The position numbers and the translations under genes were made by a program. Shown in pieces: positions 6,878-15,661 of a stretch of 64,000 bases of DNA. The stretch lies in assembly GCA_964502735.1 (NCBI GenBank), contig CAZCYD010000001.1, positions 108,260 to 172,259 of the forward strand, written 5' to 3'. The notes beneath the pieces are model-generated. The model searched no databases, was not told the origin of the DNA, and saw only the letters and a list, made by a program, of their open reading frames with translations. Source of the DNA: JACKAN01 sp964502735. GTDB taxonomy: Bacteria > Bdellovibrionota > Bdellovibrionia > Bdellovibrionales > UBA1609. Numbering within the stretch: the stretch's first letter is position 1; each line of letters starts with the position of its first letter.

Positions 6878-9544
6878 CTACGACAACCTGGTTACACTCA
6901 AATTCATACTCTGAAGTTTAGCTTTAAGTTCTGCCAATTGCTGTCGCCCCTGCTCAACGATCTCTTCGGGGGCATTCGCAACAAAGTTTTTATTCTCTAG
7001 TCTCTTGCTAAGAATGATGATTTCCTTTTGAGTTTTCTCAATAGATTTTTTTAATCTATTGAGTTCTTCGTCAAAATCTACCAGACCTTCAAGAGGAACT
7101 ATAACATCTACATCTATCTGTCCCATTCGGATTGGTGTTACAGCACATTTTGATAGCGACCCCGCATCCACAATCACATCGCAATGACTTAATTTTGACA
7201 AGGTGGAAATGGCGACTTTGTTATTGCCCAATATTTTTTGACCTTCATCATCTTTAACTAATAGTTTAGCGACAATCTTTTCGCCAGGTTTAATACGATT
7301 CTCTCCTCGAATATTACGAATAGCCGAAATGACTTCCCTGACTAAGTCCATTTCAAATGCTGCCTTTTCCTCGCCAAAACTCAACCATACACGATCGTTT
7401 TTAGGAGTAGGGTATTCGTCAATTATCAAAGCCTCTCCACGAATCGGTAGTTTCTGATATATTTCCTCAGTAATAAACGGTATAAACGGATGGAGCAGTC
7501 TCATTAAACGGTTAAGTGTTTCTGCCAACACTTTTTGAGTTGTGAACTTTTCTTCAGTATTTTCTCCGTAAACAATGGGTTTAATAAACTCCAAATACCA
7601 ATCGCAGAACTCATGCCAAGCAAATGTGTAAACGGCATTTGCCGCATCAGAAAATCTGTAGTGAGTTAATGCCTCATGTACGTCTTGTTCACACTTGGCC
7701 AATTTGTTAATAATCCATTTGTCGGCATCACTCAAGTTAGAGGCCGTTATCACTTCAGTAGTTTTAGGATCAAAATTCTCTAAAACATTTAAAGAAAAGC
7801 GAGCAGCATTCCAAATTTTATTCATGAAGTTTCTATTGCCTTCTAAACGCTGCTCAGAAAATTTTAAATCTTTGCCTGAAGCAATCTGAGACAATAACGT
7901 AAACCTCAAAGCATCAGCTCCCTGGGTATTGATTATATCCAAGGGATCAACAGAGTTATTTAGAGATTTTGACATTTTTTGCCCTTGTGCATCTCGAATT
8001 AGTCCATGGATATAAACTTTTCGAAAAGGAACATCACATTTAAATTCCAACCCCATCATCATCATTCTTGCTACCCAAAAAAAGATGATATCATGTCCAG
8101 TAATAAGAACACTGGTTGGATAAAAGGTTTTTAGAGACTCTGTCTCCTCCGGCCAGCCCATTGTACTAAAGGGCCAAAGGGCCGAGCTAAACCAAGTATC
8201 TAAAACATCTTCCTCCTGTTGAACTTCATTGCTACCACATTTTTCACAAGTTTTGATATCTTGCTCACTGACCATGAGGTGCTTACAGTTTTGACAATTC
8301 CAAGCTGGAATGCGGTGTCCCCACCAAAGTTGACGAGAAATGCACCAATCCTCAATAATACTAAGCCAATGTAGATAAGTCTTCGTCCATGACTCTGGAA
8401 TAAACTCAGTCGTGCCGTTTTCAACAACATGTCTGGCCGGTGTAGACAATTCAGAAGTTTTCACAAACCATTGATCTGACAATAAGGGCTCCACAACGCA
8501 GTGAGAGCGCGAGCAATGACCCACTGAGTGTCTGTGCGGCTCCACCTTAACTAAAAATCCTTGAGACTCCAAGTCTGCAACAATCTGCTTTCGAGCCTCT
8601 TGGACTTTTAACCCCGAATACTTTCCTCCTACTTCATTGATAGTACCATTCTTATTTAAGATATTTAAAAACTCGAGTTGGTGACGTTTTCCAACTTCAT
8701 AGTCATTGAAGTCGTGAGCTGGCGTAATTTTAACCGCACCCGATCCAAACTCTTTATCAACGTACTCATCAGCGATAAGAGGAATGAGCCTGGATGTAAG
8801 AGGTAAACTAAGTGACTTTCCCAGTTGCGACTTATAGCGCTCATCTTCTGGGTGAACAGCTACAGCCATGTCGCCCAACATGGTTTCTGGACGGGTTGTA
8901 GCCACCACGACTTCACCACTTCCATCGGAAAATGGGTAGCGTATATGCCAGAGGTGCCCATTGACTTCTTGATGTTCCACCTCAAGGTCTGACAGTGCCG
9001 ACTCCAACTTAGGACTCCAATTAATCAAACGAGTTCCCTTGTAGATCCATCCTTTTTTGTAAAGTTCTACAAAAACTTTTTTCACAGCTCTGGATACGCC
9101 TTTGTCGAGAGTAAATGTGTGCCTCTCCCAATCGCAGGAGCTACCTAATCTCTTCATTTGCTCAACAATACGGCCCCCGTACTGCTCCTTCCACTCCCAG
9201 ACCGATTTTAAAAATTCATCACGACCCATGTCTTTTCGGTTTTTATTCTCTTGAGCCAACTTCTTTTCAACCACACTTTGAGTCGCTATTCCGGCATGAT
9301 CCGTCCCAGGCAACCATAGAGCATTGTAGCCTGACATTCTCTTCCATCTTGTAAGTAAATCTTGAAGAGACTGATCTAGAGCATGTCCCAAATGAAGTGA
9401 TCCCGTCACATTGGGAGGGGGGAGAATAATACTAAACGGAGGCTTAGTTGAGACATCCTCAGCTCTAAAATAGCCACTTTTTTCCCACCACTGATAAATT
9501 TTCTGCTCAACTTCCTGTGGATTGTAACGATCTGATAAACTCAC
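6878..9544 (-). CDS. valS: Valyl-tRNA synthetase
   Basis: The 888-residue enzyme charges tRNA-Val in the cytoplasm. PPPNVTGSLHLGH (HIGH-type motif, about residues 42-54) and KMSKS (about 530) mark the class I Rossmann fold. The editing CP1 insert contains VATTRPETMLGD. A C-terminal coiled-coil arm (last ~65 residues, rich in Lys/Glu/Leu) is typical for ValRS, and the length is normal. The start is GTG with a good AGGAG five bases upstream. A 17-bp two-copy tandem repeat (9555-9588) lies just upstream in the untranslated leader. I see no T-box pattern there. Confidence 0.97.
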   Translation of the reverse strand: MSLSDRYNPQEVEQKIYQWWEKSGYFRAEDVSTKPPFSIILPPPNVTGSLHLGHALDQSLQDLLTRWKRMSGYNALWLPGTDHAGIATQSVVEKKLAQENKNRKDMGRDEFLKSVWEWKEQYGGRIVEQMKRLGSSCDWERHTFTLDKGVSRAVKKVFVELYKKGWIYKGTRLINWSPKLESALSDLEVEHQEVNGHLWHIRYPFSDGSGEVVVATTRPETMLGDMAVAVHPEDERYKSQLGKSLSLPLTSRLIPLIADEYVDKEFGSGAVKITPAHDFNDYEVGKRHQLEFLNILNKNGTINEVGGKYSGLKVQEARKQIVADLESQGFLVKVEPHRHSVGHCSRSHCVVEPLLSDQWFVKTSELSTPARHVVENGTTEFIPESWTKTYLHWLSIIEDWCISRQLWWGHRIPAWNCQNCKHLMVSEQDIKTCEKCGSNEVQQEEDVLDTWFSSALWPFSTMGWPEETESLKTFYPTSVLITGHDIIFFWVARMMMMGLEFKCDVPFRKVYIHGLIRDAQGQKMSKSLNNSVDPLDIINTQGADALRFTLLSQIASGKDLKFSEQRLEGNRNFMNKIWNAARFSLNVLENFDPKTTEVITASNLSDADKWIINKLAKCEQDVHEALTHYRFSDAANAVYTFAWHEFCDWYLEFIKPIVYGENTEEKFTTQKVLAETLNRLMRLLHPFIPFITEEIYQKLPIRGEALIIDEYPTPKNDRVWLSFGEEKAAFEMDLVREVISAIRNIRGENRIKPGEKIVAKLLVKDDEGQKILGNNKVAISTLSKLSHCDVIVDAGSLSKCAVTPIRMGQIDVDVIVPLEGLVDFDEELNRLKKSIEKTQKEIIILSKRLENKNFVANAPEEIVEQGRQQLAELKAKLQSMNLSVTRLS

Positions 9545-9554
9545 TGTTACTCCT

Positions 9555-9588
9555 AATGTTTAATCTTCATGAATGTTTGATCTTCATG
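9555..9588. repeat. Two-copy 17-bp tandem repeat in the valS leader
   Basis: AATGTTTAATCTTCATG at 9555-9571 is followed directly by AATGTTTGATCTTCATG at 9572-9588, with one mismatch. It sits about 10-45 bases upstream of the GTG start of valS. Confidence 0.85.
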
Positions 9589-9904
9589 TTTTCAACTAAA
9601 AATTCTTAACTGATCTCTCTCTAGTAGACTTTTAATCTAGCTTTTAAAATAAATTATTGCCATTCTAATAGAGTTTTAAGACCTTTGGTACCCCTCGTTG
9701 GTACAGACCTGCCCTACAGAAGCAAGTCGTCATACCTTATCATGGTCCTTTCTTTATAATCCTGATTTCCCCACCTTTCGACATGCTGAGTTTAAACCCC
9801 AAATCCCTGTATATACAGAGAAATAATTATCTAAAATTTTAGATAATTATTTCTTGGAATTGGCATAATTTGGAATACTGTCGATGTGAGACAAACTAAG
9901 TCGA
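9589..9904. other. Non-coding spacer upstream of valS with a perfect 36-bp palindrome
   Basis: No gene is visible here. The main structure is a perfect AT-rich palindrome at 9819-9854 (18 bp per arm, no loop), preceded directly by CTGTATATACAG (9807-9818), itself a 12-bp palindrome. A GGTACCCCTCGTTGGTAC near-repeat is at 9690-9707. The region lies between the 3' end of the small secreted-protein gene and the start of valS, both on the minus strand. The palindrome could be the terminator of the former or an operator for the latter. Confidence 0.6.
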
Positions 9905-10147
9905 CTACTGGATTTCGTTTCCGTCTTCTTCGCTTCGACAAAAAGAACCAGGAACTAGACTGCAAGGCTTGGAGTTATTAATCCTCTCAACTTCCCAAAT
10001 ATCCTCTAACTCAGATAAAAGAGAACTTTGGTTTGCGCTCCATTCAACACTTGGAATAAAGATCTTTGAGACGCCCCACATCCAACCCATTTTCATAGCC
10101 GACAAGAAACATAGCATACAGATAATTTTATAGACAACCGTCTTCAT
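9905..10147 (-). CDS. Small predicted exported protein, unknown function
   Basis: An 80-residue frame. It starts with a basic N-terminus and a hydrophobic stretch (VVYKIICMLCFLSAM, residues 4-18) like a signal peptide or anchor, followed by a short polar region with two Cys (about residues 62 and 69). No family is recognised. There is no clear ribosome site before the ATG, and the coding call rests only on the open frame and the signal-like start. It lies alone between the MFS gene and valS on the same strand. Confidence 0.4.
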   Translation of the reverse strand: MKTVVYKIICMLCFLSAMKMGWMWGVSKIFIPSVEWSANQSSLLSELEDIWEVERINNSKPCSLVPGSFCRSEEDGNEIQ

Positions 10148-10356
10148 AAAAAGATGAAAAGCAATTTTAAGGCCACAAAACTATCTCTTTTTATACTTTG
10201 TTTTTCCTCTCTAACTCCATTCTGACCTCTATCATAATAAAACACTACAACAAACACCTAGGCTTGTGCCTGAACTCTTGTCGACTCCGTCTACACCCGT
10301 GTAGAAGTTGCAAAATGTCACATGAAGGCCTTTCACATAAAACCTTCGAAGCCTCC

Positions 10357-11574
10357 CTAGACTTCATGACTTCTGTGAAGAAGCTCTCGACAGTTGAATC
10401 CTATAACCGCAACACCCAATGCACTCAAAATACCCGCTACAAGAAATGGAGCACTCCAGCTCCAATCGCGATAAACCCATCCCCCTAGAGCTGGCCCCAA
10501 AACTCGGCCCAAGGCAGCTAAACTCTGGCCAGTTCCAAGCACAGCCCCCTGCTCTGTGGAGTCACTCATTAAACTCATCGACGCCGTACTCGTGGGATTT
10601 ACCAAACTAGATCCAATTGCCATCAAGGTCACAGCCACTGCTAAATGAGTTATACTCTCACTTCCCCCTATACCCAGCATACCCAAACTTGCTAAAAATA
10701 AACCCAACAACAAAACTTTAATTTCCCCGTACTTAGGCACTATTCGTCTGACAACCCCCCCCTGGACTATCACCATGATTATCCCAACGTAGGCAAATCC
10801 CCAGCTTGCCGTTGCCATGGACCACGAAAATTTGTCTCTTACATATAAAAACAGCGAAGCCTCCATATTTGCCATGGCTAGAATAAAAATAAAGTGAGTA
10901 AACAAAACAGCATTCAAAGTTCGACGCTGGAAGTACTCTATAATCATTTGCAGCCTAGGTTTTCTCTTTGTAGCTACCCCACGCAAATACTCCGGGAGCG
11001 ATTCATTTAGACTAAATATGGCAAATCCAAAGTTAAAAAAGCAAATCCCAGAGGCCACCAAAGCGGGAAAACTTTCTCCAAATGGCGGCAATACGCCCAT
11101 CTTAAGACCCCATGTTGCCGCTAAGCCCCCTACTACAGGCCCCAAAACAAAACCTAGTCCAAAAGCCACACCTATAAGAGCCATTCCCTTAGAGCGATCC
11201 TTTGCCTCCGTAACATCAGCAATGTAAGCCATTGCCGTAGAAATATTTCCCCCAAATAATCCTGCCAAACCTCTTGCAATAAAAAGAAAAGAAAGTGTCT
11301 CTCCAAAGGCAAATAAAAGATGCGATAAGGAAGCCCCCAATAGACTAATTAAAATTATAGGGCGTCGACCCATTCTATCGCTAAGACGTCCCCAAACTGG
11401 AGCAAAAAGAAATTGCATCAGTGAGTATATTGTCATCAACAACCCGACTTGCAAGGCATCGGCTCCAAAGTTTTTTGCAAGATAGGGACTCAGAGGGATA
11501 ATAATACCAAAGCCTACCAAATCCATAAAAACAGTTATAAATATTATTAACAGGGCTGACTTCTGATTCTTCAT
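10357..11574 (-). CDS. MFS drug-exporter-type transporter (TetA-like)
   Basis: 405 residues with about twelve hydrophobic helices. After the first two helices comes the loop motif GRLSDRMGRRP (about residues 61-71), the MFS motif A typical of drug:H+ antiporters. FGLGFVLGPVVGG (about 137-149) matches motif C of 12- and 14-helix exporters. The N-terminus VFMDLVGFGIIIPLSPY is typical of the tetracycline/multidrug branch. It acts in the inner membrane; the substrate is unknown. A C8 run (10755-10762 on the plus strand) lies in the coding sequence, and a one-base slip there would truncate the protein. It is divergent from the outer-membrane protein gene, with starts only 18 bp apart. Confidence 0.88.
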   Translation of the reverse strand: MKNQKSALLIIFITVFMDLVGFGIIIPLSPYLAKNFGADALQVGLLMTIYSLMQFLFAPVWGRLSDRMGRRPIILISLLGASLSHLLFAFGETLSFLFIARGLAGLFGGNISTAMAYIADVTEAKDRSKGMALIGVAFGLGFVLGPVVGGLAATWGLKMGVLPPFGESFPALVASGICFFNFGFAIFSLNESLPEYLRGVATKRKPRLQMIIEYFQRRTLNAVLFTHFIFILAMANMEASLFLYVRDKFSWSMATASWGFAYVGIIMVIVQGGVVRRIVPKYGEIKVLLLGLFLASLGMLGIGGSESITHLAVAVTLMAIGSSLVNPTSTASMSLMSDSTEQGAVLGTGQSLAALGRVLGPALGGWVYRDWSWSAPFLVAGILSALGVAVIGFNCRELLHRSHEV

Positions 11575-11592
11575 AAATTACACTCACTTAAT

Positions 11593-12681
11593 ATGTATGA
11601 TTTATTGTTTAAATCGATTTTTCCAAAACTCCTAGTCATTTTTTTATTTTCTATTTTACTCAGTTTTTTATCTATTCGAGCCCTCGCCACTCCCCCTAAT
11701 CTTTCACAGAAACATCTAACTCTGAGAACAGAGGTTAACTATCTGTCAACAAATGCCAACTTTGACCGAGAAGGAGGTGGAATTGAAGATCTTCCAAATA
11801 ACAACTCCTATCAACGGTGGGGCTTAAAAACCTCAGCCCTCTATACTTTTGCGACAGATTTGGCTTTTGATCTCGGACTAGAGTTTGCTCGCAGCCAAAG
11901 CTCGGACGCTCTAGAAGAACGAACAAACTTGCAATTAACTGAGTTCCACGGAAAACTTTTGTACCAACTAAGCAATCAGCCATTTGAAATTATTCCAGAA
12001 GCGGCAGTTGTCATTCCCTTTAATCGCGTTGATCAAGCTACAGACGATGTCTTAACCGGCGAGGGGGCTTTACAGGCTCATTTAGGCAGTTGGGCCGTTT
12101 GGGATTTAAACATCGCTTACATTTATGCCTTTGCCGCCTACAATTATCGCGACGAAGGCCGATCCCATACGCTGCCTTGGAGACTCGGTGCCGAATTTGA
12201 TTTCAACGGTTTTTATTTAGGAGGGGAAGCCTCTGGTATAGAAAGTTTAACTGATGACAAATACACTAATGATGCAACACAAAGAACTCGAGTGACAAAT
12301 CGGGTAAACGCAGGAAGCCTAACCTACTACTCTGTTAACCCTCAACAAATTTCGGCTAGCGCATGGGTCAGCTTTGACATTAGCAAATACATAAATACTC
12401 GCTTGGCTTACACTCAAGCCATCAATGGCAGAGAAAGTGGCGTAGATAAAGTCTTTACATTAGTTATGGATATAAAGTTAGATATGACTAACAACACCCC
12501 CAAGAGTCGATCCTATATAGAACGCACCACAAAAAAAACCATGAGACAATTTGAAGTCGAAGATGACAAGTTTGACGAAACCCTTTTTGACAAAAGAAGG
12601 CAGCGTCAACATAGAATTAAAAAACTCAACGAGAATAGACTGCTAAATGAAACTGAACGCCAGCTTGAACGGCAGCAATAA
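11593..12681 (+). CDS. Predicted outer-membrane beta-barrel protein
   Basis: The 362-residue product has a long signal peptide with a hydrophobic core (about residues 10-32, ending SIRALA). It continues with alternating aromatic/polar strands (LTLRTEVNYLST, WGLKTSALYTF, LAFDLGLEFA, VWDLNIAYIYAF, LGAEFDFNGFYLGGEA), as in outer-membrane barrels. The last ~60 residues are unlike a barrel: very charged and rich in Arg, Lys, Glu and Gln, perhaps periplasmic or coiled coil. No named family is recognised. It is divergent from the MFS gene and is followed by hairpin element B. Confidence 0.65.
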   Translation: MYDLLFKSIFPKLLVIFLFSILLSFLSIRALATPPNLSQKHLTLRTEVNYLSTNANFDREGGGIEDLPNNNSYQRWGLKTSALYTFATDLAFDLGLEFARSQSSDALEERTNLQLTEFHGKLLYQLSNQPFEIIPEAAVVIPFNRVDQATDDVLTGEGALQAHLGSWAVWDLNIAYIYAFAAYNYRDEGRSHTLPWRLGAEFDFNGFYLGGEASGIESLTDDKYTNDATQRTRVTNRVNAGSLTYYSVNPQQISASAWVSFDISKYINTRLAYTQAINGRESGVDKVFTLVMDIKLDMTNNTPKSRSYIERTTKKTMRQFEVEDDKFDETLFDKRRQRQHRIKKLNENRLLNETERQLERQQ

Positions 12682-12813
12682 TACCAACTCCCCCAATAAT
12701 TGTCTAAAATTCTGTGCATGCACCTCATGCTCAAACAGCCGCAGTCTTGAGACTGCGGAACTGCGCGTGAGGTGCATGCACAGAATTTTAGACAATTATT
12801 GGGGGAGTTGGTA
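12682..12813. repeat. Long perfect hairpin element, copy B
   Basis: The arms 12682-12727 and 12768-12813 are 46 bp and perfectly complementary, around a 40-nt core (12728-12767). The core shares TGCTCAAACAG and AACTGCGCG with copy A (2977-3112) and has a 20-bp inner stem with compensatory differences. It again lies between two convergent genes. The outer arm ends share TACCAA/TTGGTA with copy A, while much of the arm differs. Confidence 0.9.
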
Positions 12814-12824
12814 CAATTAAACCT

Positions 12825-13370
12825 TTAACGAGAACGAAGCGCTTGGTCAAGATTGCGCTCGATAACCTGTCTCTCATCTGAAAAGCTCAGTTCGGGGGCC
12901 TGAAACTCAGGAGGGTTCGGCATAACTTTGTGACCTTGATCCAACATGGCTAAGTGGGACTGTACAACCGCTCGAATATTATTCTCAAACTGCATACGAA
13001 CCTTTTTGAGGTCTGAAATTTCTTGGAAAGTTCTTTGCAAAGAGTCTCGAGAGTCGCGCACAATCATTTCAGCCTTTTGTTGCGCATCACTAATAATCAA
13101 TTTGGCTTCTCTTTCTGCATCAGATTGAATTTTATCACTCATTTTTGTTGCGGTCGTGATTGTGCTCCTTAAGAGTTCATCTCGCTCTTTGTACTCCATG
13201 ATAGTCATTTCTTTCTCTCGAAGAGCTTCTCTCATATCGTTTCTTTCCCGAATTATCTGCTCCATCTCCTCCGCAATACTCCTGAGAAAATCAGTGACTT
13301 CATCAGGATCGTAACCCATCATTTTGCGTGAGAATGCTTTGTGCGCAATATCAATAGGTGCGATTTTCAT
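12825..13370 (-). CDS. DivIVA-domain coiled-coil protein
   Basis: The 181-residue protein has a DivIVA N-terminal domain (PIDIAHKAF, GYDPDEVTDFL) followed by a long coiled coil (about residues 45-150). DivIVA proteins bind curved membrane at poles or septa and organise growth and division. ATG 13370 is chosen over an upstream in-frame start because GGAGGAAAAAT lies directly before it and the conserved domain begins there. It is downstream of proC on the same strand, after a 153-bp gap. The maf-yggS-proC-divIVA order recalls the yggS-proC-divIVA neighbourhood of other bacteria. The divIVA symbol is withheld because the function in this lineage may differ. Confidence 0.88.
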   Translation of the reverse strand: MKIAPIDIAHKAFSRKMMGYDPDEVTDFLRSIAEEMEQIIRERNDMREALREKEMTIMEYKERDELLRSTITTATKMSDKIQSDAEREAKLIISDAQQKAEMIVRDSRDSLQRTFQEISDLKKVRMQFENNIRAVVQSHLAMLDQGHKVMPNPPEFQAPELSFSDERQVIERNLDQALRSR

Positions 13371-13523
13371 ATTTTTCCTCCCAATGGAAATCCGTTCATT
13401 TTTCTCAATTAGAAACTTTGAGACCCTTGTTAACAGAATAGAGTTTCCCTTAAAGTATTTCAAGACTAAAGCAAATAAACCCAGTCAAAAGAAAGCTCTA
13501 TATTTTATCGGTTCTTAAGCCTA

Positions 13524-14360
13524 TCAGACCTTACCTTTGGCCAGTTCTCGATCTCTCAAAACAGCTTTCTCAAAACTGTAGCGGATAGCTCTCTCTATTT
13601 CTAACTCTCGCATAGACTCTAGACCAGAAGCTGTTACTCCCTTTTTCGAGGCTACTTTATTTTGCAATTCTCCAAGACTAGTATTAAGCCTTTCCGATGC
13701 CAGCAGGGAAGCTCCCAAAAAGGTTTGTACAGTTAGCTCTCGCGCTTTGTCTGGTGAATAGTTGTGCTCTTCAAGCCATTCCTGCCAATACAGCATTAGC
13801 TCCAACACAAAGCCCACGCCACTTGAAGTTGCCACCATAAGAGCCTCAAACATTTCGCCCTCTTCCACCCTTTCCACAATTCCCATTGGGGAGAACAAAC
13901 TCTCTACAATACTGGCAACATAGGCATCTGGACTTTGTTGGCAGTAACCAATAACTCCCTTATCTATTGCCACTGGAGTGTTTGGCATGACTCTTACCCA
14001 ATTTTCAACTTGAGGAACAAGCTTCTTCAGGGCCCGCAAGGGAACACCTGCTGCCAAACTCATAACAATGCTTCCTGGCATAAAAGCATTAGCTATGGGT
14101 TCAATAGCATCCGCCAAATCTTGTGGTTTTACCGCAAGAATTATTATGTCACACTTTTCTATCAGCTCCTCATTACTTTTTACGGGCTGGACACCAAGTT
14201 CAGCCACCACTCTCTCTAATTTTTTTTCAGATCGATTCGATAAAAAAATTTGATTCTCTCTCAGAGCTTTTGATTGCAAAATTGAACTTATAATTGATTG
14301 AGACATATTGCCGGCCCCAACAAATCCCACTTTAGATCTCGAAAGTATATTCACACTCAT
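13524..14360 (-). CDS. proC: Pyrroline-5-carboxylate reductase
   Basis: This 278-residue enzyme catalyses the last step of proline synthesis: NAD(P)H reduction of pyrroline-5-carboxylate. FVGAGNMSQSII near the N-terminus is the dinucleotide-binding turn; IILAVKPQ and RVMPNTPVAI are conserved in the family. The C-terminal helical part (GVTASGLESM) corresponds to the P5CR signature. The start overlaps the stop of the yggS gene by 4 bp (ATGA), so translation is probably coupled. Length is normal. Confidence 0.95.
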   Translation of the reverse strand: MSVNILSRSKVGFVGAGNMSQSIISSILQSKALRENQIFLSNRSEKKLERVVAELGVQPVKSNEELIEKCDIIILAVKPQDLADAIEPIANAFMPGSIVMSLAAGVPLRALKKLVPQVENWVRVMPNTPVAIDKGVIGYCQQSPDAYVASIVESLFSPMGIVERVEEGEMFEALMVATSSGVGFVLELMLYWQEWLEEHNYSPDKARELTVQTFLGASLLASERLNTSLGELQNKVASKKGVTASGLESMRELEIERAIRYSFEKAVLRDRELAKGKV

Positions 14361-15061
14361 AATCCTAACTCCCTAGGGCCCAAGAGAGCCTCTCCCAATC
14401 GCACAATTGTTGCCCCCTCCTCTACAGCTAAAGTATAGTCCTGACTAGTCCCCATGGAAAGCTCATTCATAGGGTGAACCTCAGCATTCACAACTTTTTT
14501 GCATTTTTCCAAAAGCTCTCTCATATCTGCAAAGTACCGTCGAGCTTGTTTTTCGCTCTTTGCTAATGGAGGCATGGTCATCAATCCCTGAATAGTAAAC
14601 CCCTTTAAACTTGATGCAACCTTAATAAAGTCCAATAGATCTTGGGATAAGATTCCTGATTTTGTTTCTTCATTGGCAATATTCACCTGTAGTAAAACCT
14701 TCTGTGCGAATGACGGAGTTCTCTTATTTAATTCCTCGAGAACACTCATGCGATCCACCCCATGCCATAAGTAGAATTTGCCGAGCATCATCTTAACTTT
14801 TTTGGATTGTACACTTCCAATATAGTGCCACCTCAGAAAAGGTTGTTTAAATGACAACTGCTTTGAAAGAGCCTCTTGCAAGTAATTCTCGCCAAAATCC
14901 AACAGCCCTATCTTCAAACAATCCTGTATAGTCTCAACACTTTGTTTTTTTGTGACAGCAACAAGTTGGACTCTTTGCTCACCGCGACCAGATCGACTCA
15001 GTGCTGTCTTGATATTTTCACCAATAAAATCAAAATTATTTTGTAAAGATTTTCCAACCAT
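14357..15061 (-). CDS. YggS/PROSC family pyridoxal-phosphate homeostasis protein
   Basis: 234 residues with the alanine-racemase-like N-terminal barrel fold. LVAVTKKQS (about residues 33-41) holds the PLP Lys. FGENYLQEA, WHYIGSVQSKK, LQVNIANEETKSG, GLMTMPP and ELSMGTSQDY are all family signatures, and the C-terminus IVRLGEALLG fits. The family binds PLP and keeps vitamin B6 and amino-acid pools balanced; no enzymatic reaction is established. The 5' end overlaps maf by 26 bp and the 3' end overlaps proC by 4 bp. The pairing with proC is a widespread arrangement. Confidence 0.94.
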   Translation of the reverse strand: MVGKSLQNNFDFIGENIKTALSRSGRGEQRVQLVAVTKKQSVETIQDCLKIGLLDFGENYLQEALSKQLSFKQPFLRWHYIGSVQSKKVKMMLGKFYLWHGVDRMSVLEELNKRTPSFAQKVLLQVNIANEETKSGILSQDLLDFIKVASSLKGFTIQGLMTMPPLAKSEKQARRYFADMRELLEKCKKVVNAEVHPMNELSMGTSQDYTLAVEEGATIVRLGEALLGPRELGL

Positions 15062-15632
15062 TTTCTTTCACCATTTTTTCGAACAAAAAAAGAGGCAAAC
15101 CCACAACATTGTCAAAATCTCCATTTTGGCTAACGACAAATTTTTGTGCCTCTCCTTGAATCCCGTATGCACCAGCTTTATCCATAGGCTCCCCAGAGTT
15201 TACATAGTCTTCAATTTCCTCATCCGTTAAGACTCTGAAACTGATTTCCGTGGTGGCCAAATCACAAGCAAAACTTTTGTCATAAAAATTATAAACACAA
15301 AGCCCTGTTTTAACGCTATGCGTTTTTCCAGAAAGTTGTCTTAAAAATGTGAAAGCTTGGTTTTTATCCTCAGGTTTTCCTAGAACTTGGTCTTGATAAA
15401 CGACAAGAGTATCGGCACAAAGAACTAAAATTCTTTGTGATTCTAGATGGTTATGTTTTTTAGCAAAGGCTCCTGCCTTGGTCTTAGCCACGTTCATTAT
15501 GGCATCGTCTATATTTAGGTTTTCATCAATAATTTCCGATACTTTTACTGTGTCGGTACGGAAGCTGTAGGGAGTTTTTGCTAACAATTCACTCCTTCGG
15601 GGCGATTGTGAAACTAAAATCAATTCGTACAT
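15036..15632 (-). CDS. maf: Maf family nucleotide pyrophosphatase
   Basis: 198 residues. LVSQSPRRSELL near the N-terminus is the phosphate-binding signature of Maf/YhdE proteins, which hydrolyse non-canonical or excess nucleoside triphosphates to monophosphates. LCADTLVVYQDQVLGKP and the later DKAGAYGIQG are also conserved, and length is normal. ATG 15632 is preferred over an in-frame TTG 18 bases upstream because the conserved protein begins MYELILVSQ. It is the first gene of the maf-yggS-proC group and is divergent from tadC with only 29 bp between starts, so the promoters must overlap coding DNA or each other. Confidence 0.92.
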   Translation of the reverse strand: MYELILVSQSPRRSELLAKTPYSFRTDTVKVSEIIDENLNIDDAIMNVAKTKAGAFAKKHNHLESQRILVLCADTLVVYQDQVLGKPEDKNQAFTFLRQLSGKTHSVKTGLCVYNFYDKSFACDLATTEISFRVLTDEEIEDYVNSGEPMDKAGAYGIQGEAQKFVVSQNGDFDNVVGLPLFLFEKMVKENGWKIFTK

Positions 15633-15661
15633 GCCACTGTTAGAACACAAAAAGAGGGTAA

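Noticed and set aside
9807..9818. CTGTATATACAG as a LexA box
   Set aside because: Spacing (4 bases) does not fit the CTGT-N8-ACAG type, and the neighbours are not DNA-damage genes.
9545..9904. T-box riboswitch upstream of valS
   Set aside because: No T-box sequence, specifier loop or terminator/antiterminator pair could be found.
10198..10488. 96-residue open frame on the plus strand overlapping the MFS gene end
   Set aside because: It lies mostly antisense to the MFS gene, has no signal, domain or ribosome site, and its composition follows the opposite strand.
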